From Schlegelella_A sp965246805 (lineage in GTDB: Bacteria; Pseudomonadota; Gammaproteobacteria; Burkholderiales; Burkholderiaceae_C): a stretch of 64,000 nucleotides of DNA. Shown in pieces: positions 49,373 to 58,400 of the stretch; position 1 is the first letter of the stretch, and every line of letters begins with the position of its first letter. The DNA lies in the NCBI GenBank assembly GCA_965246805.1, contig CBDFFO010000006.1, positions 558,001 to 622,000 of the forward strand, written 5' to 3'. The notes beneath the pieces were generated by a model. That model saw only the letters and a program-made list of their open reading frames with translations, did no database searches and was not told the DNA's origin. The position numbers were made by a program, and so were the translations under genes.

Positions 49373-51670
49373 TCACTTCACGCCGGCGACGACGGTGGAG
49401 CCCGCCACTTCGACGTAGATCGGGTTGCCGTAGAACCAGAGGTCGGCCCAAGCGGCGACGTCGAACGACACCGCCCTCTGCCCGGCGATCGGGTTCCCGG
49501 CGCCGCTCGCCGTCGCGAGATGGTCGGGGCAGCCATCGAACTGATTGCCGGCCGAGTGCACCGTGGTGCAGGGGATGCGAAGGCGCGTCAGGTCGCTGGC
49601 GTTGGTGTACACGTCGGCCAGCGGGTTGCCGTCGGCGTCGGTCTCGAAGGGCACGGCCGGTGGCATGTTGGTGCCACGCACCCGCACGTACTGCGAACTC
49701 GTGACCGACGGTATGCGGTACGTCATCGCCAGCAGCGCCGTGCCGTCGACGCTGGAGCTGACCTGGGCCCACGGTGTCGGGCTCGATCCGCTGAAGGTCC
49801 GGATCACCGCCGCCGTGGTGTTCTTGGCCGCGGCCGGCACGATGGACAAGTCGCCGGTCGTGCCGTCGGCGTGCAGCCAGGCGGTGTTGCGCGGCCATTC
49901 ACCCGCGTAGTCGGCGGCGCCGGGGGTCTTGTACCCTGTGACCATGCCGCGGATCAGGTCGATGTGGTCGAGGACCGGCCGGTTGAGCGGCTGGTTCGTC
50001 CCGATCTGCAGCAGCGACGGGTTGGGGAAGGTGTAGGGCGAGTAGTTCGTGCCGTCCGGATCGCGCACGACGATCGCGACGACGATCTCGGCCCCGGGGC
50101 GCACGATCAGCTTCTCGCCCATCGTCGCGCAACCGCTGGTGTCGATGTCGGTGTTGCCGGCGGCTGCCCGAACTGCCAGGGCCTGCACCGCAGCGCTGCT
50201 GCGCGTGGCAGGGCCGGGATACGAGGCGCAGGCGATGAAAGCGAGGCGGTCGATGAGCTGGCCGCTCGCGGCCCAGTTGTTGCCGGTGCGCAGGCCGTCG
50301 ACGATCGTCTGCGGACGCAGCTTGTCGGTACCGTTGCGCACCATCGTGTAGTTGCGCTGATATTCGCCGGGATAGAAGTCTTGTGTCGTGCGCCGGTCAT
50401 CCGGGCCGAAGGAGCCGCGGTTGTGCCAGTCGCTGCTGGCGAAGAACCAGAAGTTGCGGCCCTCGCCGAGCATTGCATCCCACACGCCGCCGACCAGCGA
50501 GCCGTAGACGCCGGTGCCGCCGTAGGTCGTGCCGCCCACGCTGTCGGTCAGGACGCCCGCGATGTTGTTGCGGCGCACCTGGTACTCGCCGCGGTTCGAC
50601 GAGGCACCGTGGCCTGGCTGCGTCTCCATGCCGATGCCGATTTTGGGCGCGGTGTTGTTGAAGTCCCGCAGGTGCTCCACGTTGAAGCCGTTGTTGCCGT
50701 CCGGGTTGAACGGGCCGGCGCGTTCCAGGTGGGCGGGCACGTAGTAGCTGGCGGAGGGGTGGAAAGCAGCCATCCACTTGATGCCCTCGAGCGTCTTCAG
50801 ATGGCCGCGGGTGCCGGTGCCGGCACCGCCGGCTGGGATCAGCTTCTGCGCGGTGGCGTTGAAGCCGAGCGACGGATCGGTCGAGTTCGGGCTGCCGGGA
50901 ACGGCGCACTGCCAGTTGTTCGCAGCGCCGCGGCTGGTGTCGGTGTCACCGAGGTCGAAGCAGTAGTTCCACTGCGAGAGCGCGTTCGCATTGCCGAGCG
51001 GCGCGTAGCGCGCGGTCAACGGGCCCGGCGCAGTCGGCAGCGTGGCGGTGTCGAGCGCGGCAGGAATCTGGCCGGTGATGACCGACATCGACGAATGCTC
51101 GTGCCCCGGGACGATCGATTCGTTGCCCAGGAACAGCGGCAGGTTCTTGTACGCGCTCAAGTACTCGATCACGGGGTACTGGTATTCCTGCATCGACTGC
51201 CAGCGCCACATGTAGCCGATCGGGTTGTTGCCGGGCTGCAGATCGCCCTTGACGTTGGCCACGCCGATGCTGTCGGCCCACTGGGTCGACGGGCCGTTGT
51301 AGTTACCGCTCGGGTTCGTGCCCGTCACGCCGAAAGGGGTCGGGCCGGATAGGAAGGGATAGGCCGGCGTGCTGAGCGTGGCGTCTTCCACCAGCGTGCA
51401 ATTGCGCGTGCCGCCGCTGTTGCCGTGGCCCGCCTGCACGAACCAGTCGAGACCCCAGGGGGTGTCGGTCTTGTCGGTCGACTTCTTGACCAGCTTCTGC
51501 ATCGAGATCGAGCCGTCGGAGCAGGTGGTGTGGTTGTGGAAGTCGCCGGCGACGTAGTTGCCGGCGACCTTGGCCGCCGATGCGGTGGTGGGCGCGCCGG
51601 CGACACTGACGGTGCCCAGGGCGGCGAGCGCCGCCAGGGCCATGGGATGCTTGACGAACCGGGTTGCCAT
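49373..51670 (-). CDS. Exported DUF3604 (PHP-like metal-dependent hydrolase) protein
   Basis: 765 residues from ATG 51670, with GGAGA upstream. Signal peptide (ALAALAALGTVSVAGAPTTA, cleaved near ASA). AGDFHNHTTCSDGS (His45, His47, Asp52) begins the PHP-like metal site; FLGNESIVPGHEHSSM, WMAAFHPSASYY and FWFFASSDWHNRGSF give further His/Asp ligands. Length and motif order fit DUF3604, an uncharacterised exported hydrolase family. It is the first gene of a six-gene minus-strand operon and so probably defines its substrate. Confidence 0.85.
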   Translation of the reverse strand: MATRFVKHPMALAALAALGTVSVAGAPTTASAAKVAGNYVAGDFHNHTTCSDGSISMQKLVKKSTDKTDTPWGLDWFVQAGHGNSGGTRNCTLVEDATLSTPAYPFLSGPTPFGVTGTNPSGNYNGPSTQWADSIGVANVKGDLQPGNNPIGYMWRWQSMQEYQYPVIEYLSAYKNLPLFLGNESIVPGHEHSSMSVITGQIPAALDTATLPTAPGPLTARYAPLGNANALSQWNYCFDLGDTDTSRGAANNWQCAVPGSPNSTDPSLGFNATAQKLIPAGGAGTGTRGHLKTLEGIKWMAAFHPSASYYVPAHLERAGPFNPDGNNGFNVEHLRDFNNTAPKIGIGMETQPGHGASSNRGEYQVRRNNIAGVLTDSVGGTTYGGTGVYGSLVGGVWDAMLGEGRNFWFFASSDWHNRGSFGPDDRRTTQDFYPGEYQRNYTMVRNGTDKLRPQTIVDGLRTGNNWAASGQLIDRLAFIACASYPGPATRSSAAVQALAVRAAAGNTDIDTSGCATMGEKLIVRPGAEIVVAIVVRDPDGTNYSPYTFPNPSLLQIGTNQPLNRPVLDHIDLIRGMVTGYKTPGAADYAGEWPRNTAWLHADGTTGDLSIVPAAAKNTTAAVIRTFSGSSPTPWAQVSSSVDGTALLAMTYRIPSVTSSQYVRVRGTNMPPAVPFETDADGNPLADVYTNASDLTRLRIPCTTVHSAGNQFDGCPDHLATASGAGNPIAGQRAVSFDVAAWADLWFYGNPIYVEVAGSTVVAGVK

Positions 51671-51982
51671 AGAAATCTCCTCGTTGTTGGGGGCGTGACG
51701 TGCGGTGCCGCGCTCCAGACGCACGGATCGCAACTTCCTTCGACGGATCGTAGAAAGCGCATGTGACGGCTGTGCGACAAGCCCGGGGTCGTGACGTCTT
51801 CCGAACATCGGGGCGCACGCGGGGACTCTCCCGATCGGTTGGCCGAGGAGCGGTCGTGTCGGCGTGTCACGCGCGTGTCGCAAAGGCCACATAGCCTCTC
51901 CCCTCAGTCACCGTCCTGTCTCAACGTCCCGCCGGCGGCGCCGCAGGCGGGCTCCCCCATCCAACCACCCGAGGAGTTCACG
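51671..51982. other. Divergent promoter region, DUF3604 operon / PEP-CTERM gene
   Basis: 312 bases between two divergent exported-protein genes. GAGGAG before the PEP-CTERM ATG is a good ribosome-binding site. No operator palindrome or clear sigma-70 boxes were recognised. Confidence 0.4.
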
Positions 51983-52594
51983 ATGAAGTTCACATCCGCT
52001 GCGGCCGCAGCCCTTCTGGCCCTGTCGCCGGCGCTTGCCGCCGCGGACGGGTTTCTGGTCGACTTTGAACGCCAGTGGAACTATGGCGAACCCGTCGACA
52101 ACACCTATTCCGGACTCGGCGTCTCGTTCGTTAACGTGCTCGGACTTTCGAACGACGCCGACTTCACCTACTACAGCGGCGCGCCTTCGCCGCTCGGCAC
52201 AGCGTTCGTGCAGAGCGCGAACACCACCGACCGCTCGTTCATGAACGTCGTGAACGGCAGCATCGCCGGCGCCCTCAACTTCTTCTATTCGACGCCGACC
52301 GCCGTCACCGGTGCGATCCGCGCCTACTCGGGCCTCAACGGTGACGGAGCGCTGCTCGGCACGTACAACCTGGCAAGCAACGACCAAACCGACGCCTACA
52401 ACACGTGGACGGCAGCCAGCTTCGCATTCGCCGGGGCTGCCCGTTCGTTCGACCTGACCGGCAGTGCCAACGTGGTCGGCTTCGACAACATCTCCGCCGT
52501 CGTGACGCCGGTCCCAGAGCCGTCCGCGATCGTGCTGATGCTGGTTGGCGGCGCCGGCATGCTGCGATTTGCAGCGCGCCGCCGGCGCAGCTAG
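51983..52594 (+). CDS. PEP-CTERM exported protein
   Basis: 203 residues: signal peptide (AAAAALLALSPALAAA), a beta-rich body (VDFERQWNYGEPVDNTYSGL ... SANVVGFDNISAVV) and a C-terminal sorting signal VPEPSAIVLMLVGGAGMLRF followed by ARRRR. PEP-CTERM proteins are processed by exosortase (EpsH-type) and displayed at the cell surface with exopolysaccharide; the exosortase itself is not in the window. Preceded by GAGGAG. Confidence 0.9.
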   Translation: MKFTSAAAAALLALSPALAAADGFLVDFERQWNYGEPVDNTYSGLGVSFVNVLGLSNDADFTYYSGAPSPLGTAFVQSANTTDRSFMNVVNGSIAGALNFFYSTPTAVTGAIRAYSGLNGDGALLGTYNLASNDQTDAYNTWTAASFAFAGAARSFDLTGSANVVGFDNISAVVTPVPEPSAIVLMLVGGAGMLRFAARRRRS

Positions 52595-52671
52595 CGCGAG
52601 ACCGTTTGGCCGGTCCGAGCCGGCAGCCGGCTCGCGTCGCGCACCGACGAGAAATTGTCGCGCAGCATCGA

Positions 52672-53018
52672 TTAGTCGGCGCACGCCGGATCGCCCATCC
52701 AGACGAAGACCCACTGGTTCTTCACGGCGATCGGATAGGCCTGCACGAAGGCCTTCGCCTTGATCGTCGTCGATCTCGGGATCTCGACGAAGCGCCCGCT
52801 CTCGTCCAAGCGCAAGCCGTGATAGCCGCAGCGCACGCAGTCGCCTGCCTTGCGATCTTTTGAGAGCGGCGCGAATCGGTCACAGCAGCGGTCGCGCAGC
52901 GCGACGACGCGACGGCGCGACCGTCGTCCGGGCGGTACATGTCGATCGCTTGGCCGAGCACCGTGCGCGCGAAAAGACCATCGGCGGGCACCTCGTGGTC
53001 CGACGCGATCACGTACCA
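52672..53018 (-). pseudogene. N-terminal relic of a VanA-like Rieske oxygenase
   Basis: Frame A reads WYVIASDHEVPADGLFARTV, LGQAIDMYRPDDGRAVA; frame B continues LRDRCCDRFAPLSKDRKAGD, CVRCGYHGLRLDESGRFVEI ... FVWMGDPACAD and a TAA stop. An 8-bp tandem duplication (GTCGCGTC) around 52900-52913 causes the shift. The first Rieske His has become Asp (CCDRF for CCHRF). The catalytic iron domain (over 200 residues) is absent. Confidence 0.65.
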
Positions 53019-53141
53019 GCAGTTTCGAGGCTAGGGCAAAGCGGGTTGTGCATCGCGGCACTGTCGCGTTTTTGCGGAGGCGCGAACAGCGGCTATTCCC
53101 GAAAATCCGGCACTGTCTCAACACTGCCCCGGGGGTTCCTC

Positions 53142-54326
53142 ATGCCGCTGCCACGACCGCTCGCTGCCACGCCGCTCCGCTCGATCGCAGGGCGACTCGT
53201 CGTCGGCGCGGCCTGTCTTCTCGCGGTGCCGTTCGCGCTCGCCGACATCACCATCGGCGTTACGCTCTCGACGACCGGGCCGGGCGCCTCGCTCGGCATT
53301 CCGGCCGAAGCGACGCTCAAACTGTGGACCGCCGACATCGCCGGCGAGAAGGTCAAGTTCATCGTCCTGAACGACGCGTCCGACAGCGGCACGGCCGCGA
53401 AGAACGCGGCCCGGCTGATCACCGAGGACAAGGTCGACATCATCATCGGCTCATCGGTGACGCCGCCGTCTCTCGCGGTCGTGGAGGCCGCTGGCGCGGC
53501 GCAGGTGCCGGTGATCTCGCTCGCCGGCGGCGGCGCGATCGTGCTGCCGCAGGACGGCCCGCGCAAGTGGGCGTTCAAGCTGTCGCCAACCGAGTACTTC
53601 CAGAGCGTGGTGGTGCTCGACCACATGGCGAAGAACAAGGTGAAGACGGTCGCGACCATCGTCTTCGCGACCAGCTATGGCGAAGGATTCCAGAAGGCGT
53701 TCGAGCCGCTCGCGCAGGCGAAGGGCGTGAAGATCGTCGAGGTCGAGCGCTATAACCCGACCGACCAGAGCGTCACCGCGCAGGTCGTGAAGGTGATGGC
53801 GGCCAATCCTGATGCGGTCTACATCTTCGCGGCCGGCACGCCGGGCGCGCTGCCGCAGATCGAACTCGCCAAGCGCGGCTACAAGGGCATCGTGTATCAG
53901 ACGCAAGGGGTGGCGAACAACGACTTCCTGCGCGTCGGGGGCAAGGATCTGGAAGGCGGGTACATGACGGTGGCGCCGGCGCTGGTGCCTGAGCAACTGC
54001 CCGACAGCAATCCGGTGAAGAAGGTCGCGGCCGACTACGTGCAGCGCTACGAGGCCAAATTCGGCACAGGCTCGCGTTCGCTGTTCGGTGCCACCGCGTG
54101 GGACTCGATGCTGATGATCCAGCTCGCCGCGCGCGAAGCGATCAAAAAGGCCCGGCCCGGCACGCCGCAGTTCCGCGTCGCGTTGCGAGATGCGCTCGAG
54201 AACCTCAAAGAGTTCGTCGGTGCCGAAGGCGTCTTCAACATGAGCGAGAAGGACCACAACGGCGTCGATGCGCGCAGCCAGGTGCTCGTGAAGATCGAGA
54301 ACGGGACCTGGAAGCTGCAGCCGTGA
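53142..54326 (+). CDS. Branched-chain amino-acid ABC transporter-type substrate-binding protein
   Basis: 394 residues from ATG 53142. Signal peptide (RLVVGAACLLAVPFALA) then a type I periplasmic-binding fold: ITIGVTLSTTGPGASLGIPA, IVLNDASDSGTAAKNAARLI, VPVISLAGGGAIV, TIVFATSYGEGFQKAFEPLA. LivJ-like proteins of this shape often bind aromatic acids in Burkholderiales. No LivHMGF permease genes follow, so it is an orphan receptor here. It is divergent from the Rieske relic. Confidence 0.87.
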   Translation: MPLPRPLAATPLRSIAGRLVVGAACLLAVPFALADITIGVTLSTTGPGASLGIPAEATLKLWTADIAGEKVKFIVLNDASDSGTAAKNAARLITEDKVDIIIGSSVTPPSLAVVEAAGAAQVPVISLAGGGAIVLPQDGPRKWAFKLSPTEYFQSVVVLDHMAKNKVKTVATIVFATSYGEGFQKAFEPLAQAKGVKIVEVERYNPTDQSVTAQVVKVMAANPDAVYIFAAGTPGALPQIELAKRGYKGIVYQTQGVANNDFLRVGGKDLEGGYMTVAPALVPEQLPDSNPVKKVAADYVQRYEAKFGTGSRSLFGATAWDSMLMIQLAAREAIKKARPGTPQFRVALRDALENLKEFVGAEGVFNMSEKDHNGVDARSQVLVKIENGTWKLQP

Positions 54327-54400
54327 ATCGATGATCGCGTCACGCGGGGCCGCGGACCCTCCCGCCCATCAGGACTTCCGCACCGATGCACCTCGGCGCG

Positions 54401-55180
54401 TCAGAGCTTCGGGATGCGCAAGGTCTTGCTGATCATCAGCGTGCCCGATAGCGCGAACATCAGAACCAGCGGATGGAACTGCCAGACCAAGGTCGAGACG
54501 CCGCCATACAGCTGATCGCCGATGTGGCCACGCCAAGCGGCGAACGCCATCACGCCGGTGAGGACGATGCTGGTCGGGATCGGCGTGCCCTCGAAGTAGA
54601 GCACTTTGTCGGCCCCTTCCGAGAGCGCCTCGGCAGTGACGTTGTAGCGCGCCAGCCGCGAGACGCCGCAGCACACAAAATACGCGAGGACGATCGCGTC
54701 GAAGCCACCGTCCATGCCGCAGGCGAACGCGAGCGCGGCGGGCGCGACGCCGAACGACACGATGTCGGCGAGCGAATCGAGTTCACGGCCGAGCGCCGAG
54801 GAGGTCTGCCGCCAGCGCGCGACGCGACCATCGAGCACATCGAAGCCGAGCGCCGCGGGGCCGAGCGCCGCCGACCACAGCAACAGCGCAACGACACCGG
54901 TGTTGGCGAAACTCATTGCGAGCAGGATCGCGAAGACGCCACAGGCTGCGTTGCCGAGCGTGAGGAAGTCGGCGAGGTGAAACTCCCGAACCATCGAGAA
55001 GTAGCGCTTTTTCGGCGGCGCACCGTCGGCCGTGAAGGGCGCGAGCTTGGAATCGGGCGACCACGAGGGCGCCGCCGAAGCCGGCTGGCGCGAGTCGCCC
55101 ACCCCCTGAGTGGCGGTGACGCGAGGGTCGAGTTGCGCAGCCGGCAGCGCGTCGCTGCGGCGGGGGTCGATGGATGACAT
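54401..55180 (-). CDS. pssA: CDP-diacylglycerol-serine O-phosphatidyltransferase
   Basis: 259 residues from ATG 55180 (55219 is an in-frame alternative). CDP-alcohol phosphotransferase motif DG-x2-AR-x8-G-x3-D-x3-D is present within DVLDGRVARWRQTSSALGRE followed by LDSLAD. FHLADFLTLGNAACGVFAIL, CCGVSRLARYNVTAEALSEG and YFEGTPIPTSIVLTGVMAFA match type II PssA. It makes phosphatidylserine at the membrane for phosphatidylethanolamine synthesis. The ~70-residue hydrophilic N-terminal extension is longer than usual. Confidence 0.82.
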   Translation of the reverse strand: MSSIDPRRSDALPAAQLDPRVTATQGVGDSRQPASAAPSWSPDSKLAPFTADGAPPKKRYFSMVREFHLADFLTLGNAACGVFAILLAMSFANTGVVALLLWSAALGPAALGFDVLDGRVARWRQTSSALGRELDSLADIVSFGVAPAALAFACGMDGGFDAIVLAYFVCCGVSRLARYNVTAEALSEGADKVLYFEGTPIPTSIVLTGVMAFAAWRGHIGDQLYGGVSTLVWQFHPLVLMFALSGTLMISKTLRIPKL

Positions 55181-55344
55181 GGGCGCGGCGTTCCGTCTGT
55201 TCAGCGCAAGCTGCGCCAAGTCTCGAGTCTCGGCGATTCGAAAGGCTGCGTATGCCAGCGGTTTCCGACATCAGGACGGGCGCTTCGTGGGCTGCGCCCA
55301 ATCGTTCACAGGTTTGTACTTCGGACACAACGAAGGAGATCCTC

Positions 55345-55539
55345 ATGGCTCAATCCAAACCACCGACGCCGGTGCAGGAATCGAAGCAACGCGACGCCTT
55401 GATGCAGTCCGAAAAGCGCGCGGCGGAACCAATGCCCGGAAGCTTCAAAAACGAAGCGGTCACCGACAAGGTGGTCGCGATTCCCGATCGGCCGAAGGAT
55501 CAGGCGCCGATCAAGGGGTTGGATCCGAAGTCGAGGTGA
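55345..55539 (+). CDS. Small hydrophilic hypothetical protein
   Basis: 64 residues from ATG 55345, preceded by GAAGGAG. MAQSKPPTPVQESKQRDALM and VTDKVVAIPDRPKDQAPIKG are polar and Pro/Lys-rich, probably disordered. No family recognised. It is divergent from pssA and convergent with the MmgE/PrpD gene. Confidence 0.5.
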   Translation: MAQSKPPTPVQESKQRDALMQSEKRAAEPMPGSFKNEAVTDKVVAIPDRPKDQAPIKGLDPKSR

Positions 55540-55594
55540 CCCTCACGCACCGAAACGCTAGCAACAGGGATCAGCCAGAGGCGATCCGCACACC

Positions 55595-56965
55595 TCACGG
55601 CCGACAGAGCGCCGTCAACGACCGCATCTCGGTCATCGCCGAGAGATCCCGCCATTGCGAGGTGAGCCCCGCCGAGCGCGAGGCGCCGAGCACCGGGGCG
55701 ACGAGGCCTTCGAACTTCGCCTCGAGTTGCGCGTCGGTCAAGGGCTTCAGCATCGACCCGATCGCATGTTCGACATGGATCTCGATGCGACGACCATCAT
55801 TGAGCGTCGCGGTCAAGGTCACCGCGTCTTCATCAATCGCATCGTCGACCGTCGCATGCACCTTGCTGCGAAGCGCCACCACGGCCGGGTCGGTGACGAA
55901 GGCATCGGAGAACTCGTCTTCGCCCGCTTGGCCGCGGATGAGGCCCGCGGCCGCGCCGTGATAGACGCTGAACTTGCCCTGCAGGCCGTCCTTCGGTTCC
56001 ATCTTGCCGGTGAGCTCGAGCACCAGCGAGTGCACGCGCAGGTCGATTCGCTCGATCTGTTCGGCGCTGACGCCGCGGCCGCGCAACTGCACGCACGCAT
56101 CGATGCTCGGGTGGATCACGATGCCGCAGGCGAACGGCTTGTAGCTGTTGAACGAGATCTCGAACCGGCTACCGAGCTCGTCGGTCACCTCGTTCCAGGC
56201 GCGTTTGTCGGACGCGACCTGCACGAGGCCGCGCGGTGCTTCGAGCGCGCGCGGGCTGGCCGTGAAACCGCGGCTCGCGAGCAAGGCCGAGAACAGGCCG
56301 GCCCGGGCGGCGGCGCCAGGGTGGAACGGCTTCGTCATGGTGCCGAACTGTTCGCGCAGGCCGATCGGCTGCGACGCCGCGATGCCGAGCGCCATCTGCG
56401 TCCGCCCGGCGTCGAGGCCCATCAACCGGGCGCAGCCGGCCGCCGCGCCGAGCATGCCGGTCGAGCCGGTGATGTGCCAGCCGCGGTCGTAGTGGTCGGG
56501 GTACATCGTGTTGCCGACGCGGCAGGCCACATCGATGCCGAGCACCAGCGCATCGATGACTTGCCGCCCCGTGCCGCCACGGTGTTCGGCCAGCGCGAGC
56601 ACGGCCGACGCCACCGGCCCGGCCGGATGGATGATGGTCTTCAGGTGCGTGTCGTCGAAGTCGAAAGTGTGCGAGGTGATGCCGTTGACGAGCGCCGCGC
56701 TGGCCATGTCGACCCGCTCGGCGCGTCCGAGGACAGTGGCCTGCGGCGCCGGGTCGAGCATCTGCACCGCCTCGACCGCGGCATGGCCGGCCTCGTGATG
56801 CGCGGCGCCGATTGCGCAGCCGAGCCAGTTGTAGAACGTGCGGTGCGCTTCGTGCTCAACGGCATCGCTCCACCCACGCGACGGGTGGCTCGCGACGAAG
56901 CGCGACAGGATCTCGGTGATCGGCGGCGCCGCGGTGTCGGCAGCGATCTGCTTGTTCGTGGCCAC
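55595..56965 (-). CDS. MmgE/PrpD-family protein
   Basis: 456 residues from GTG 56965, four bases after the TTT receptor stop. Fold hallmarks are HRTFYNWLGCAIGAAHHEAG, GITSHTFDFDDTHLKTIIHP, GTMTKPFHPGAAARAGLFSA and SFNSYKPFACGIVIHPSIDA. Family members include 2-methylcitrate dehydratase and cis-aconitate-type enzymes. Coupling to a TTT receptor suggests the receptor imports the tricarboxylate or related acid acted on here. The exact substrate is not defined. Confidence 0.85.
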   Translation of the reverse strand: MATNKQIAADTAAPPITEILSRFVASHPSRGWSDAVEHEAHRTFYNWLGCAIGAAHHEAGHAAVEAVQMLDPAPQATVLGRAERVDMASAALVNGITSHTFDFDDTHLKTIIHPAGPVASAVLALAEHRGGTGRQVIDALVLGIDVACRVGNTMYPDHYDRGWHITGSTGMLGAAAGCARLMGLDAGRTQMALGIAASQPIGLREQFGTMTKPFHPGAAARAGLFSALLASRGFTASPRALEAPRGLVQVASDKRAWNEVTDELGSRFEISFNSYKPFACGIVIHPSIDACVQLRGRGVSAEQIERIDLRVHSLVLELTGKMEPKDGLQGKFSVYHGAAAGLIRGQAGEDEFSDAFVTDPAVVALRSKVHATVDDAIDEDAVTLTATLNDGRRIEIHVEHAIGSMLKPLTDAQLEAKFEGLVAPVLGASRSAGLTSQWRDLSAMTEMRSLTALCRP

Positions 56966-56969
56966 GGGG

Positions 56970-57938
56970 TCATTCCTCCAGGCGGATGTTGCGGGCGTTC
57001 GCGAGCGCGGTCCAGCGTGCAATCTCGGAGCGGATGTATTGGCCGAACTGCTCCGGCGTCATCGGCCACGGCTCGACCGCTTCGCCGGCGAGCCTCTCGG
57101 CGAGGTCGGGCGCCTTCAGCACCGCGACTTGCGCTTCGTTGAGGCGTGTCACCACGTCGGGCGCCATGCCCGCGGGACCGACGGAGCCGTACCACTGCAT
57201 CGCGTCGAAGCCCTTGAAGCCGAGCTCCTCCATCGTCGGCACGTCCTTCAGCTGCGGACTGCGCTGCTTGCCGGTGACGGCGAGCGCGCGCATGCGGCCC
57301 GAGCGCAGGAACGGCAACGCCGCCGCCAGGCCCGGGAACATCGCCTGCGTCTGCCCACCGAGCAGATCGTTGATGGCCGGCGCGATGCCGCGATAAGGGA
57401 TGTGGACCATGAAGCAGCCGGTGGCCTGCTTGAAGAGTTCCATCGTCAGATGCGTGAGCGAGCCCGGCCCGGACGAGCCGTAACTCACCTTGGCCGGGTT
57501 GCGCTTCACGTAGTCGATGAATTCCTTCATGGTCTTCGCCGGCACGCTGTCGTTGATCGCGAGCACGTTGGGCGTCGCGCCGATCATGCCGATCGGCGTG
57601 AAATCTTTGATTGGGTCGTAGTTCACCTTGCGGGTCGCCGGCGTGGTGCCGTGCGTGGCGACGTAGCCCTGCATCAACGTGTAGCCATCGGGCGGTGCGT
57701 GGGCCGTGGTCAGGGAGGCGATCACGCCGCCGCCGCCGCTCTGGTTGTCGACGATGAAGCTCTGGCCGAGCATCTTGCCCCAGCGTTCGGTCACCACGCG
57801 CGCGATCATGTCGGCACCGCCGCCGGCCGCGACCGGCACGATGTAGCGGATCGGCTTGCTTGGGTAGGCCTGGGCCCGCGCGATACTCGGAACGGCGAGC
57901 AGAGCCGACGCGGCCTGCAGCCATCGACGTCGTTGCAT
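56970..57938 (-). CDS. Bug-type TTT substrate-binding protein
   Basis: 322 residues with a Tat-like leader (MQRRRWLQAASALLAVPSIA) and the Bug domain: YPSKPIRYIVPVAAGGGADM, IVDNQSGGGGVIASLTTAHA, HIPYRGIAPAINDLLGGQTQ. Coupled to MmgE/PrpD; no TctAB nearby. Third Bug-type receptor in the window; each is next to a different kind of gene. Confidence 0.9.
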   Translation of the reverse strand: MQRRRWLQAASALLAVPSIARAQAYPSKPIRYIVPVAAGGGADMIARVVTERWGKMLGQSFIVDNQSGGGGVIASLTTAHAPPDGYTLMQGYVATHGTTPATRKVNYDPIKDFTPIGMIGATPNVLAINDSVPAKTMKEFIDYVKRNPAKVSYGSSGPGSLTHLTMELFKQATGCFMVHIPYRGIAPAINDLLGGQTQAMFPGLAAALPFLRSGRMRALAVTGKQRSPQLKDVPTMEELGFKGFDAMQWYGSVGPAGMAPDVVTRLNEAQVAVLKAPDLAERLAGEAVEPWPMTPEQFGQYIRSEIARWTALANARNIRLEE

Positions 57939-58052
57939 GACGTGGTCTCCTACTTCGTTATGGGGCGATGGGGGTCATGCGGTACGTACTCGTACTGTAA
58001 GTGCCGGGCTCGCATCGGACAGCGTGAACGCGCCGCACCGTACGATGCCGGC

Positions 58053-58355
58053 ATGTACGACCACAACCAGACGCTGGTTCCCGACTCTTTCATGGCGATC
58101 CACTCACGCCATGGCCGGCCGACTTTAAAGCGCGACGAACTCGAGGCGCGATACGAGCTCGCAGAAGATCTGGCGATGCACATCGGCGAGATGGCGAGCG
58201 CGGTCTCGGAAGACGACGCGCGCGGCCAGCGCGAAGCGATGGATCTCGCGAAGGCGGGCTTGCTCACCGAGCCGGTGCAGGTGAGCGAAGCGGAAGCCGA
58301 TTGGGTCGTCCGTCGCGTCGCTGAACTGTGCGGTTGGTCGATACCCGAGGCTTGA
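58053..58355 (+). CDS. Conserved hypothetical protein
   Basis: 100 residues from ATG 58053: MYDHNQTLVPDSFMAIHSRH, KRDELEARYELAEDLAMHIG, VSEAEADWVVRRVAELCGWS. Cytoplasmic and mostly helical. Recognised only as a Burkholderiales-type hypothetical. It is divergent from the TTT receptor and convergent with zwf. Confidence 0.6.
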   Translation: MYDHNQTLVPDSFMAIHSRHGRPTLKRDELEARYELAEDLAMHIGEMASAVSEDDARGQREAMDLAKAGLLTEPVQVSEAEADWVVRRVAELCGWSIPEA

Positions 58356-58400
58356 CCTCGACCTAGCCAACCGCGACGTCGCGCCGATGCCGCGCCGACG

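Noticed and set aside
49313..51352. 679-codon + strand frame opposite DUF3604
   Set aside because: Shadow of a strongly supported exported protein; composition is typical of a GC-rich antisense frame.
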